Shown here: positions 25,878 through 34,361 of the stretch, one piece after another
Layout: the number at the start of each line of letters is the position of its first letter
How positions within the stretch are numbered: position 1 is the first letter of the stretch
Origin: UBA5072 sp041737175
GTDB taxonomy: Bacteria; Bacteroidota; Bacteroidia; Bacteroidales; UBA10428
Assembly: GCA_041737175.1 (NCBI GenBank)
Contig: JBGSSF010000006.1
Span: 62,001-126,000, forward strand
Direction of reading: 5' to 3'
DNA length: 64,000 nucleotides
Translations under genes and position numbers: made by a program
The notes under the pieces: model-generated
What the model was told of the DNA's origin: nothing
Database searches by the model: none
What the model saw: only the letters and a program-made list of their open reading frames with translations

Positions 25878-27611
25878 ATGAAAAAGCACTTATTTATGAA
25901 CGATATGAAAACAAGGATGTTGTTTCTCCTGGTATTGTCAGGTTTGTTTCTTCCTTTGTCCGGGATCATTGATATTTCAGCGCAGACAACCGACAAAAAG
26001 GCGCTTTATGTAGAACACATGAAGAAAGCGAATGGCTATTATACCGCTAAAAATTATGCTGCGGCTATGTTTGAATACGAAAAAGCTTCGGACCTGATGC
26101 CTGATGAAGAGGAACCAAAACTCAGAATGCAGAGTATTGAAGCCATGCTGGGTGAAAAGGAGCTGGCTGAAGTAAAACGGAAAGTTGAACTTGCCAAAAA
26201 GCAGGAAAAGGAACAATTGAGCAAAGCCGCGGCGGGCAAGACCACTGAAACAAAAATTGAACCTGCCAGAGTGGATCAGTTCATCCGTGAACGACAGGCA
26301 GAAAGTAAAAGAGACAGCCTTCGGAGAGTCATCTTTGATACATTTGCCGCCGAATTGAAGCAGGTTGAAAAGGGCAACGATATGCCTGCGAGATCAGTTG
26401 TTTACAGGAAAATCGCAGAGGCATTCAGAAAGGTGAGGGATGAAGAAATTGCCATCAACTATTACCAAAAAGCCCTGGAAATCGAAGAAAAATTCGGACA
26501 GCAGAAGGATATCTCAACGGTTTATGAAGATATTGCTGATACCTATTACAATTCCGGAGATTTCCAGAATTCCATCAGCAGTTATGAGAAATCACTCACG
26601 CTGAAAGAAAAATCAGGTGACAAGGCCGGCGCTTCGCAAGTCCTTTCGAATATTGCCAACGTTTATGAGACCACGTACGATTATAAAAACGCCATTGAAT
26701 ATTACAACAAGTCCGCCGAAATAAAAGACAGTATCAGGGATGAATCAGGACTGAAAGATGTGATGGATGACCTGGGCGATGTTTATTACAAGCAAAAGGT
26801 ACTCACCAGTTCCATTCTTTCCTATGAGAAAACCGTCAATATCATTCAGAAGCTAAATATGAAGGAAGCCCTGGGTCCGGTTTACAACAAGCTGGGGGTT
26901 GCACATTATGAAATGGGCAATTATACCGAAGCTGAAAAGTTTTTCAAGGAATCGAACAAGAACCTGGTTGAAAACGGTAACCGAAAGGAAGCATCCATGG
27001 CGCTGAACAATATCGGCAACCTCTTGTTTATAAACAACAAATATGGTGATGCCATTACCTATTACGAGCGATCCCTGACTTACAAAAAGGAAGCAGACTA
27101 TGATTACGGGCAGGCTGTAACCTTATTTAACCTGGGCAATGCTTACCGCAGATCAGGCAATCAGGAAATGGCAATCGAAAGCTATGAAAAAAGCCGGAGA
27201 ATAGCCGACAGTCTGAATGTGCCGGCATTGATGGCCAAGAATATCAAAGCCCTTGTGGTTTCTTATGAAGCCTTCAAGAATTTTGACAGGGCTTCTGAGC
27301 TGGAAGAGGAGCTGATCGCAATGAACCAGACTTCCATTAGCATAGAAATTCCGGTTTCTGAAAACGAAATGGATCTTGAACTTCAGAAAACGCAGGAAAT
27401 TCTGTCCAAATTGAATGAAGAGGCTTTGAAAAGAAAGGATTTAATTGAATCCGAAGCCGGCAATAAAATGACCGATATGTACATCAATAACCTGAACAGT
27501 CAGTATATTAAAGAACAAGGCAAAACGAGATTGCTGGTTATCCTGTCTTCCGCACTTGGTGTACTTTTGTTGGGAATTTTGATCCTTTATCTGAAAAGGA
27601 AGAAGAAGTAG
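25878..27611 (+). CDS. TPR-repeat membrane protein
   Basis: 577 residues. Signal peptide or anchor near the N-terminus (the start may be this ATG or one of two in-frame ATGs shortly after), then tandem tetratricopeptide repeats between about residues 150 and 450 (repeated AINYYQKALEI, SISSYEKSLTL, AIEYYNKSAEI, AITYYERSLTY), a coiled coil, and a C-terminal TM at about 551-572 ending KRKKK. The layout copies the sensor half of Bacteroidota TPR-histidine kinases but the protein stops right after the TM. TPRs should face the periplasm and bind proteins. The stop codon directly abuts a tRNA on the other strand. Confidence 0.8.
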   Translation: MKKHLFMNDMKTRMLFLLVLSGLFLPLSGIIDISAQTTDKKALYVEHMKKANGYYTAKNYAAAMFEYEKASDLMPDEEEPKLRMQSIEAMLGEKELAEVKRKVELAKKQEKEQLSKAAAGKTTETKIEPARVDQFIRERQAESKRDSLRRVIFDTFAAELKQVEKGNDMPARSVVYRKIAEAFRKVRDEEIAINYYQKALEIEEKFGQQKDISTVYEDIADTYYNSGDFQNSISSYEKSLTLKEKSGDKAGASQVLSNIANVYETTYDYKNAIEYYNKSAEIKDSIRDESGLKDVMDDLGDVYYKQKVLTSSILSYEKTVNIIQKLNMKEALGPVYNKLGVAHYEMGNYTEAEKFFKESNKNLVENGNRKEASMALNNIGNLLFINNKYGDAITYYERSLTYKKEADYDYGQAVTLFNLGNAYRRSGNQEMAIESYEKSRRIADSLNVPALMAKNIKALVVSYEAFKNFDRASELEEELIAMNQTSISIEIPVSENEMDLELQKTQEILSKLNEEALKRKDLIESEAGNKMTDMYINNLNSQYIKEQGKTRLLVILSSALGVLLLGILILYLKRKKK

Positions 27612-27685
27612 TGGAGAATAGGGGAGTCGAACCCCTGACCTATTGCATGCCATGCAATCGCTCTAGCCAACTGAGCTAATTCCCC
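27612..27685 (-). tRNA. tRNA-Ala (anticodon GGC)
   Basis: 74 bases fold as a complete cloverleaf: acceptor GGGGAAT pairing with ATTCTCC (one G-T pair), D stem GCTC/GAGC, anticodon stem ATTGC/GCAAT around loop ATGGCAT (anticodon GGC), variable loop AGGTC, T stem AGGGG/CCCCT with loop TTCGACT, and discriminator A. The 3' CCA is not encoded. It reads GCC/GCU codons. The 3' end touches the stop codon of the convergent TPR gene. Confidence 0.95.
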
Positions 27686-27690
27686 GACTA

Positions 27691-27722
27691 GGGTGTGGGT
27701 GTGGGTGTGGGTGTGGGTGTGG
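27691..27722. repeat. GGGTGT hexamer tandem repeat
   Basis: Five exact copies of GGGTGT plus a partial copy, beginning 5 bases upstream of the tRNA's 5' end (on its promoter side). The remaining gap to the next gene holds nothing else clear. Confidence 0.85.
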
Positions 27723-27814
27723 CTCACCGTCGCTAATGCTATGGCGAGCGAGGCAAAAGTATTAAATTAAAACTATTCCGCCAAAAATACGTATTGTTTT
27801 TGTACTAAACCACA

Positions 27815-28993
27815 ATGTTTATGAAAGCATACAACAGTTTTTTTCTGTCTGTTTTATTGCTGATCAGTTGTTCCTCTCCTGAGAAACTTCTTACTCAGGG
27901 TAATTATGATGCATTGATCGAAAAATCAGTCAAGAATCTGATCAAAAAACCAGATAGTGAAGAAGATGCCAACATGTTGGATAAAGCCTACAAATTGGCC
28001 AATGACCGTGACCTGGAAAGAATTAAATACCTTAAAACAGAAGGCAATCCCAATACCTGGGATGAAATGCTGAGTCTATACAGCAACCTGAAAAACCGGC
28101 AGACTTCTGTCAGAAGGGTTTTGCCTTTGCATATTGGCGGACGCACGGTTCAATACAATTTCGTGGATTATGATGCTGAAATTGTCGCCGCCAAAAGAAA
28201 AGCCGCCGAATACTTTCATGACCACGGGCTCAAGCTCATGGAGAACAAAACCAAGGAATCATACCGGCAGGCCTATTACGAGCTGGTAAAAGCCAAAAAT
28301 TATTCCGGGGATTCATACCCTAACCTCGATCAGGTAATCCAGGAAGCCAAATACCTGGGGATGAGCCGGGCGCTGATAAGCATCGTGAACCGTACCATCA
28401 TCAATCTGCCGGCTGAATTCACCGATGGATTGGTTGCCGCAAATGCCACCCAGCTGAACAGCGAATGGGTTGAATATTATACCCGCAAATCCGACTCAGA
28501 CATTAAATACGACTATTATATCGACATCATACTCCAGTCCATCCATGTTTCGCCCGATCTGGTGCAAGACAAAGACCTTATTGAAAAGAAAACCATTGAA
28601 AATGGCTTCGAATACGTGCTTGATGCAAAGGGCAATGTGATGAAGGACACTTCTGGAAACGATATTAAAATCAAAAAATACAAGGAAATTCAGTGCACCG
28701 TGATTGAATCCCATCAGATGAAGGATTGCAATATCACCGGTGAGATTGAATTCCATTCGGCCAATCCGCAATCACTCCTTAAAAAACAACCCATCGCAGC
28801 CGGTACACATTTTGAATATGTTTCAGCCCGCGCCATTGGGGATATCAATGCCCTGTCTCCCGAAAAGAAAAAACTGGTGGACATCAAGCCTGTTCCTTTC
28901 CCCGACGACATCAGGATGATCCTTGACTGCACGGAAGCATTGAAAAAATCAATCCACGATGTTCTCATTTATAATAAAGGGACTGTTCAGTAA
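27815..28993 (+). CDS. Bacteroidota lipoprotein, unknown function
   Basis: 392 residues. Lipoprotein signal with Cys19 in LLISCSS (two near ATGs are possible starts, giving Cys19 or Cys17). The N-terminal half is helical with a TPR-like look (NYDALIEKSVKNLIKKP, YRQAYYELVKAKNY); the C-terminal half is more beta (YDYYIDIILQSIHVSPDLV, CNITGEIEFHS). No named family recognised. Envelope location is inferred. Transcribed with hflX downstream, though hflX has its own -7-like box. Confidence 0.65.
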   Translation: MFMKAYNSFFLSVLLLISCSSPEKLLTQGNYDALIEKSVKNLIKKPDSEEDANMLDKAYKLANDRDLERIKYLKTEGNPNTWDEMLSLYSNLKNRQTSVRRVLPLHIGGRTVQYNFVDYDAEIVAAKRKAAEYFHDHGLKLMENKTKESYRQAYYELVKAKNYSGDSYPNLDQVIQEAKYLGMSRALISIVNRTIINLPAEFTDGLVAANATQLNSEWVEYYTRKSDSDIKYDYYIDIILQSIHVSPDLVQDKDLIEKKTIENGFEYVLDAKGNVMKDTSGNDIKIKKYKEIQCTVIESHQMKDCNITGEIEFHSANPQSLLKKQPIAAGTHFEYVSARAIGDINALSPEKKKLVDIKPVPFPDDIRMILDCTEALKKSIHDVLIYNKGTVQ

Positions 28994-28995
28994 AA

Positions 28996-29003
28996 TAATT
29001 TTG
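28996..29003 (+). promoter_or_regulatory. Candidate -7 box (TAATTTTG) for hflX
   Basis: TAnnTTTG match just after the lipoprotein's stop and 38 bases before the hflX ATG. No clear -33. Confidence 0.3.
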
Positions 29004-29041
29004 CTTATTTTGCTCCCGTTGAAGCATGAAGAAATTCGCTA

Positions 29042-30232
29042 ATGGGAGAATTCATCCATTCATTTGAACCGGAAAAGGCTGTTCTAATCGGTGTTTCCAA
29101 CCAGGATCAATCGCTATCACAGGTTGAAGATTACCTCGATGAGCTTGCTTTTCTTATTGAAACTGCAGGAGCCGTCCCTGTGCAACGCTTTATTCAAAAA
29201 CTTGACAAACCCAATTCAAGTACTTATATCGGAAGTGGAAAGCTGGATGAAATCAAGCGATTTGTTAAAAGCCATGAGATTGATATTGCTGTTTTTGATG
29301 ATGAGTTATCTCCCAGTCAGATCCGAAATATTGAACAGGAATTAGAGATCAGGGCATTGGATCGTACCAATCTCATCCTCGATATTTTTGCCCACAGGGC
29401 AAAAACAGCCTACGCCAAAACACAGGTTGAACTTGCACAGTATGAGTATCTTTTACCCAGGCTGGCCGGGATGTGGACCCACCTTGAACGACAGCGGGGA
29501 GGAATTGGACTGAGAGGTCCTGGAGAAACGGAGATAGAAACAGACCGGAGGATCATCCGCACCAAAATTGCGCTTTTGAAGGAAGAGCTTAAAAAAATCG
29601 ACCGGCAGATGATCACCCAGCGGAAGAACCGGGGAAAACTGGTAAGAGTATCCCTGGTGGGCTATACCAATGTCGGGAAATCAACGCTCATGAATCTTCT
29701 CAGCAAATCAGAAGTGTTTGCGGAAAATAAACTTTTTGCCACCCTGGATGCTACGGTCCGTAAGGTAGTGATCGAAAATCTTCCGTTCCTCCTTTCTGAC
29801 ACCGTGGGATTTATCAGGAAACTTCCCCATCACCTGGTGGAATCATTCAAATCAACCCTCGATGAAGTCCGTGAGGCGGATCTTCTCCTGCACGTAGTAG
29901 ATATTTCTCATCCCGGGTTTGAAGAGCAGATCGGTGTGGTAAACCAGACCCTGCAGGAAATCAATGCCGCCGATAAACCCGTGCTGGTTGTTTTTAACAA
30001 GACGGATGCTTATACGTATGTTAAAAAGGATGATGATGATCTGAGTCCGAAGGGCCGGGAAAATCTAACCCTTACAGAACTTGAAAACAGCTGGATGGCC
30101 AAAAACAATTTTCCGTCCTTATTCATTTCTGCGCTCAGGAAACAAAACATCGATGAACTGAAGAGGATGTTGTATGAGAAAGTCCGGGAAATTCACATCA
30201 CCCGGTATCCCTATGATCATTTCCTTTATTAA
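29042..30232 (+). CDS. hflX: GTPase HflX
   Basis: 396 residues. The N-terminal HflX domain (SSTYIGSGKLDEIK, DDELSPSQIRNIE, DRTNLILDIF, RGPGETEIETDRR) is followed by a GTPase domain with G1 GYTNVGKST (207-215), G3 DTVGFI and G4 NKTD. HflX binds the 50S ribosome and splits stalled or hibernating ribosomes during stress. Length and all motifs are typical. Its stop codon overlaps that of the convergent asd gene. Confidence 0.97.
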   Translation: MGEFIHSFEPEKAVLIGVSNQDQSLSQVEDYLDELAFLIETAGAVPVQRFIQKLDKPNSSTYIGSGKLDEIKRFVKSHEIDIAVFDDELSPSQIRNIEQELEIRALDRTNLILDIFAHRAKTAYAKTQVELAQYEYLLPRLAGMWTHLERQRGGIGLRGPGETEIETDRRIIRTKIALLKEELKKIDRQMITQRKNRGKLVRVSLVGYTNVGKSTLMNLLSKSEVFAENKLFATLDATVRKVVIENLPFLLSDTVGFIRKLPHHLVESFKSTLDEVREADLLLHVVDISHPGFEEQIGVVNQTLQEINAADKPVLVVFNKTDAYTYVKKDDDDLSPKGRENLTLTELENSWMAKNNFPSLFISALRKQNIDELKRMLYEKVREIHITRYPYDHFLY

Positions 30233-31218
30233 ATTAGTTTTTTCTCCACAAGGTATTCGGCTATCTGAATAGCATTGGTAGCCGCGCCTTTGCGAAGGTT
30301 ATCGGATACAATCCACATATTGAGCGTTTTAGGCTGTGTTTCATCGCGACGTATCCTCCCGACAAATACCTCATCCCGGTTATGAGATACAATCGGCATC
30401 GGATATATATTTCTTGCAGGTTCATCCATGACGATCACACCCGGAGATTTCCCGAGTAACTTAAATACATCGGACAATTCAAATTCCCTTTCAAATTCCA
30501 CGTTTACCGCTTCGGAATGACCGCCAATCACAGGAATCCTTACGGTGGTTGCGGTCACCCCGATGGAATCATCCTCCATAATCTTCCTGGTTTCATTGAC
30601 CATCTTCATCTCCTCCTTGGTATATCCATTGTCAAGGAAAACATCGATATGGGGAAGGGCGTTCATGTCGATCTTATGCGGATAGGCCATTTCACCGGTT
30701 ATACCCTTGCGTTCATTCATCATCTGATCCACTGCCTTTTTTCCGGTTCCCGTGACCGACTGGTAAGTTGATACAACGATCCGCTTTAGTTTATAGGCTT
30801 TGTGGAGTCCTACAAGGGCAACAACCATTTGTATGGTGGAACAATTGGGATTGGCAATAATCTTGTCGGTTTTTTCCAGTACATGCGCATTCACCTCCGG
30901 AACCACCAGCTTGATACCGGGTTCCATTCTCCATGCCGATGAATTATCAACCACCGTTGTGCCAACCTCGGCAAACCGGGGGGCCCACATTTTGGAAGTT
31001 CCTCCTCCGGCAGAAAAAACAGCAATATGAGGTCTCCTGTCAATGGCCTCCTGCATGCCGATTACAGCATATTCATCCCCTTTGAAAAGCACTCTTTTAC
31101 CGACTGACTTTTCAGATGCGACAGGGATAAACTCAGAAACCGGAAAATTCCGTTCTTCAAGAACACGGATCATCTGGGTGCCTACTAATCCTGTAGCACC
31201 TACAACTGCAACTTTCAT
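30229..31218 (-). CDS. asd: Aspartate-semialdehyde dehydrogenase
   Basis: 329 residues. NADP-binding GATGLVG at residues 7-13, catalytic Cys126 in NPNCSTIQ, and GGHSEAVN with the acid/base His. Converts aspartyl phosphate to aspartate semialdehyde with NADPH, feeding lysine, threonine, methionine and diaminopimelate synthesis in the cytoplasm. Transcribed alone, divergent from the lamin-tail gene. Confidence 0.96.
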   Translation of the reverse strand: MKVAVVGATGLVGTQMIRVLEERNFPVSEFIPVASEKSVGKRVLFKGDEYAVIGMQEAIDRRPHIAVFSAGGGTSKMWAPRFAEVGTTVVDNSSAWRMEPGIKLVVPEVNAHVLEKTDKIIANPNCSTIQMVVALVGLHKAYKLKRIVVSTYQSVTGTGKKAVDQMMNERKGITGEMAYPHKIDMNALPHIDVFLDNGYTKEEMKMVNETRKIMEDDSIGVTATTVRIPVIGGHSEAVNVEFEREFELSDVFKLLGKSPGVIVMDEPARNIYPMPIVSHNRDEVFVGRIRRDETQPKTLNMWIVSDNLRKGAATNAIQIAEYLVEKKLI

Positions 31219-31287
31219 AATAACAAATTATTAATTTTTACTATCTTGTGCATGCGTTAAGCGCAAAATTCGTAAAAAAAATGACTT

Positions 31288-33021
31288 ATGAAAATGTCGT
31301 TGTTGTTTTTTTCAGGGGTCATGTTATTTGCAGTTCCCCGGACGCAGCCAGTTCAAACTATACAAGAGCCTGCTGTTCAGCAGATTGTCATAACTGAGAT
31401 CATGGCTGATCCTAATCCCTGCGTCATGCTGCCCGACGCTGAATACATTGAATTGTACAACCGGGGATCCTCCGCCGTTGATCTGGAAGGCTGGCAAATC
31501 GAGCTGGGCTCCCATAAAAAAGCACTTGCCGCAGCCAGGATGGACCCCGGAGAATATCTCATACTTTGTGACAGCGACCAGGAAAGTATGTTCCGGGCGT
31601 TCGGAAGGACATTGCCGGTGCAGAACATGCCTGCAGTGGTTAACACCGGACAGACCATTACCCTGAAATCTCCAGATGGCGCAGTGATTCATACAGTCAC
31701 TTTTTCAGACGGGTGGTATCAGACCCGGCAAAAGTCGGAAGGAGGGTGGTCAATCGAAATCATTGATCCGGATAATCCCTGCGGCTATTCTGAAAACTGG
31801 TCCGAATCCCATGATAATCGCGGAGGAACTCCCGGTCAAAAGAATTCCGCGGATGGGAGCAGACCGGATTTATCGTCTCCTGTGTTGTTACGGGCGACAC
31901 TCCCTTCTGATTCCTCGGTTTTGCTTCTTTTTAGCGAGAGGATGGACAGCTCGACCATCCTTTCTCCCTGGTTGTATTCCGCTGACAAAGGCCTCATGCA
32001 TCCATCCGCTGTGGTACCTGTCGGACCGGATTACAATGCTGTTCTGTTAAACTACCCGGGACGCTTTCAAACATCGGCCTCTTATTCGCTCACTGTATTA
32101 AACACCCTGAAAGACTGTGCCGGTAATACCCTGGCCCCAGATGCCGTGGTTCATTTCGCCGTTTCCGAAATGCCCGAAAAGAATGACATAGTCATCAACG
32201 AGATCCTGTTTAATGCCCGTACCGGCACTTCAGAATTCATTGAGCTCTATAACAGGTCATCCAAAGTCCTTAACCTGGAAAACCTGGCCATCGCGCTGGC
32301 GGATTTTCATTCAGGTGAAATAAGGCGTAAGGTTTCCCTGGGAAAATATCCCTGTTTATTGTTCCCGGGCAGCTACGTTGTCATTACAGATTGTGCCATC
32401 AACCTTCCCGAAAACTGCATTCGGCAATATCCCGCCTCCATCGTTGAAATCAATGATCTGTTTGCCCTCCCCGATGAAGAGGGCTTCCTGATTTTGTTCA
32501 ATGATTTTCCCCGAACCATTGATGAAGTCCGCTATGCTGCCTCCATGCACACAGAATTTCTGCAGGATGCGGAAGGCGTTTCTCTTGAAAGAACTGACTT
32601 TGATAAGCCTTCCGGCACTCCGCAAAACTGGCATTCCGCCTCCACGGCATCCGGTTATTCAACGCCTTGCCGCATGAATTCCCAGGCCATGCATGAAGAC
32701 ATCCCTCCGGCAGAAGTTATCCTGAGCCCACAGGTTTTCTCTCCGGACAACGATGGGGTTGATGACCAGATGATCCTGCACATTCAAACGCATGAACCGG
32801 GATGTTCAGCATCCATCCTTATTTTTGACATGAACGGCAGGAAAATCAGGAACCTGACTTCCAGAATTCTGCTCGGGACTGATGAATACTTCACCTGGGA
32901 CGGAATATCGGAAGAGCATGAGCCGGCTGACCCGGGCATATTCATAGTTTATCTTGAAATCTGCAGCCCGGTGGGAAAAGTGAAAAAAATTAAGAAAGTT
33001 GTTACCATAACAAGGAGATAG
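31288..33021 (+). CDS. Secreted multi-domain protein with two lamin-tail domains and an Ig-like domain
   Basis: 577 residues with a short signal peptide. Lamin-tail domain 1 (about 33-170: IVITEIMADPNP, EYIELYNRGSSAVDLEGW), an SbsA-type Ig-like domain (about 195-290: LLLFSERMDSSTI), lamin-tail domain 2 (about 297-430: IVINEILFNARTGTSEFIELYNRSSKVLNLENL), and a C-terminal FlgD-like/T9SS-type Ig domain (about 475-577: SPQVFSPDNDGVDDQM, FDMNGRKIRNL, DPGIFIVYLEI). Such proteins are exported, probably through the T9SS, and stay at the surface. Function unknown; extracellular nucleic acid or protein binding is only a guess from the lamin-tail fold. Confidence 0.8.
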   Translation: MKMSLLFFSGVMLFAVPRTQPVQTIQEPAVQQIVITEIMADPNPCVMLPDAEYIELYNRGSSAVDLEGWQIELGSHKKALAAARMDPGEYLILCDSDQESMFRAFGRTLPVQNMPAVVNTGQTITLKSPDGAVIHTVTFSDGWYQTRQKSEGGWSIEIIDPDNPCGYSENWSESHDNRGGTPGQKNSADGSRPDLSSPVLLRATLPSDSSVLLLFSERMDSSTILSPWLYSADKGLMHPSAVVPVGPDYNAVLLNYPGRFQTSASYSLTVLNTLKDCAGNTLAPDAVVHFAVSEMPEKNDIVINEILFNARTGTSEFIELYNRSSKVLNLENLAIALADFHSGEIRRKVSLGKYPCLLFPGSYVVITDCAINLPENCIRQYPASIVEINDLFALPDEEGFLILFNDFPRTIDEVRYAASMHTEFLQDAEGVSLERTDFDKPSGTPQNWHSASTASGYSTPCRMNSQAMHEDIPPAEVILSPQVFSPDNDGVDDQMILHIQTHEPGCSASILIFDMNGRKIRNLTSRILLGTDEYFTWDGISEEHEPADPGIFIVYLEICSPVGKVKKIKKVVTITRR

Positions 33022-33077
33022 TAACCTTTAAATCATTAATTTCATACTCCGAAAATTAACTGTTAAATAGCTTATTC

Positions 33078-33608
33078 ATGTTCATTGCCAAAGAATACCA
33101 GGATAGATCCCTGCTCATATACCAGGGACTGTTCACAGTAAATCTGATTTCAATATTGGGTAACCACATCAGATTGCTCCCCGATCATGACTCCATTCTT
33201 CTGCAGCGGATCTTTAAAGTATTCATTGAACTTTCTCAGAATGTTTCCTATTATTCCCATGAAAACTCGGAGATTAAAGAAGGTGTATTTTGCGGCATTG
33301 GCTGGATCTCTGTTCAGGATCTGGATGATTTTTACAGAATCACCACCGGAAACAGCATCAAGCCCGAGCATGCTCCCAAACTGGAAACGTACTGCAAGGA
33401 AATCAACGCTATGGAGGAAGAGGCTTTGAAGACCCTGAAACGTAAAACGAGAGCCCAGGCCATGCTGAGGGATATCAATGCGCAGATCGGGCTTATACAA
33501 ACGGGTTTAATCAGCGGGAGTAAACTCGATTTTGATATTACTCCTGTTAATGAAACAACGCATTACTTCAGGATCTCAGCCACTGTAAACAAAGATTCCG
33601 ATCAATAA
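33078..33608 (+). CDS. Orphan SiaB-family protein, degenerate
   Basis: 176 residues, similar in plan to the siaB of the signalling block: IELSQNVSYYS aligns with VECLQNISKHA with the same Glu-x3-Asn spacing (Glu51, Asn55), and ITTGNSI followed by IN-M-E-LK-L matches the same segment there. The basic and His residues of the N-box are gone and the glycine-rich box is reduced to NAQIGLIQTG. No phosphatase or SiaC partner is adjacent. It may be a weak kinase, a pseudo-kinase, or a partner of the main switch. Confidence 0.75.
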   Translation: MFIAKEYQDRSLLIYQGLFTVNLISILGNHIRLLPDHDSILLQRIFKVFIELSQNVSYYSHENSEIKEGVFCGIGWISVQDLDDFYRITTGNSIKPEHAPKLETYCKEINAMEEEALKTLKRKTRAQAMLRDINAQIGLIQTGLISGSKLDFDITPVNETTHYFRISATVNKDSDQ

Positions 33609-33616
33609 AGCCGGGC

Positions 33617-34357
33617 CTAAAGAATTTTTGCCGTCAGGTATTCCCTGTTAAGCCGCGCAATATGGGATATTGATATTTGTTTCGGGCATTCAGCCTCACA
33701 AGCGCCTGTATTGGTGCAATTACCAAATCCAAGCTCATCCATTTTGGCAACCATTTTCAGTACCCGCTCTCTGGTCTCAACCTTTCCCTGTGGCAACATG
33801 GCGAATTGAGAAACTTTGGCCGCAACAAATAGCATGGCTGATGCATTTTTGCAGGCCGCCACGCAAGCTCCGCAACCGATGCACGCAGCTGCATCCATGG
33901 CGGTTTCAGCATGAGCTCTCGGAACAGGTATTGTATTCGCATCGGGAACACCACCGGTGTTCACCGAAATGTATCCGCCCGCTGCCATGATCTTATCAAA
34001 ACCCGACCGGTCCACCACCAGGTCTTTGATGACGGGAAACGGTCTGGCCCGCCAGGGTTCAACAACAATGGTATCGCCATCTTTGAATTTCCGCATATGC
34101 AACTGGCAGGCAGTAACGGCTGAGTCCGGCCCGTGCGGCCTACCGTTAATGTAGAGACTGCAGGCGCCGCAAATACCTTCCCGGCAATCGTGGTCAAAAC
34201 AAACCGGCTTCTCAAACTTGTCAATCAGCTGCTGGTTCAGGATATCGAGCATCTCAAGGAAAGAGCAATCCGGTGATATCCCGGCAACTTTATGGGTTTC
34301 AAAGCGGCCTTTTGTCGTTGCATTCTGCTGCCGCCATATTTTCAATGTAAAATCCAT
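33617..34357 (-). CDS. sdhB: Succinate dehydrogenase/fumarate reductase iron-sulfur subunit
   Basis: 246 residues. The N-terminal ferredoxin domain binds a 2Fe-2S cluster (CREGICGAC with flanking Cys), and the C-terminal domain has CIGCGACVAAC for 4Fe-4S and CTNTGACEAECP for the remaining cluster. Carries electrons between the flavoprotein and quinones. Last gene of sdhCAB; 4 bases after sdhA. Confidence 0.95.
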   Translation of the reverse strand: MDFTLKIWRQQNATTKGRFETHKVAGISPDCSFLEMLDILNQQLIDKFEKPVCFDHDCREGICGACSLYINGRPHGPDSAVTACQLHMRKFKDGDTIVVEPWRARPFPVIKDLVVDRSGFDKIMAAGGYISVNTGGVPDANTIPVPRAHAETAMDAAACIGCGACVAACKNASAMLFVAAKVSQFAMLPQGKVETRERVLKMVAKMDELGFGNCTNTGACEAECPKQISISHIARLNREYLTAKIL

Positions 34358-34361
34358 AGCA

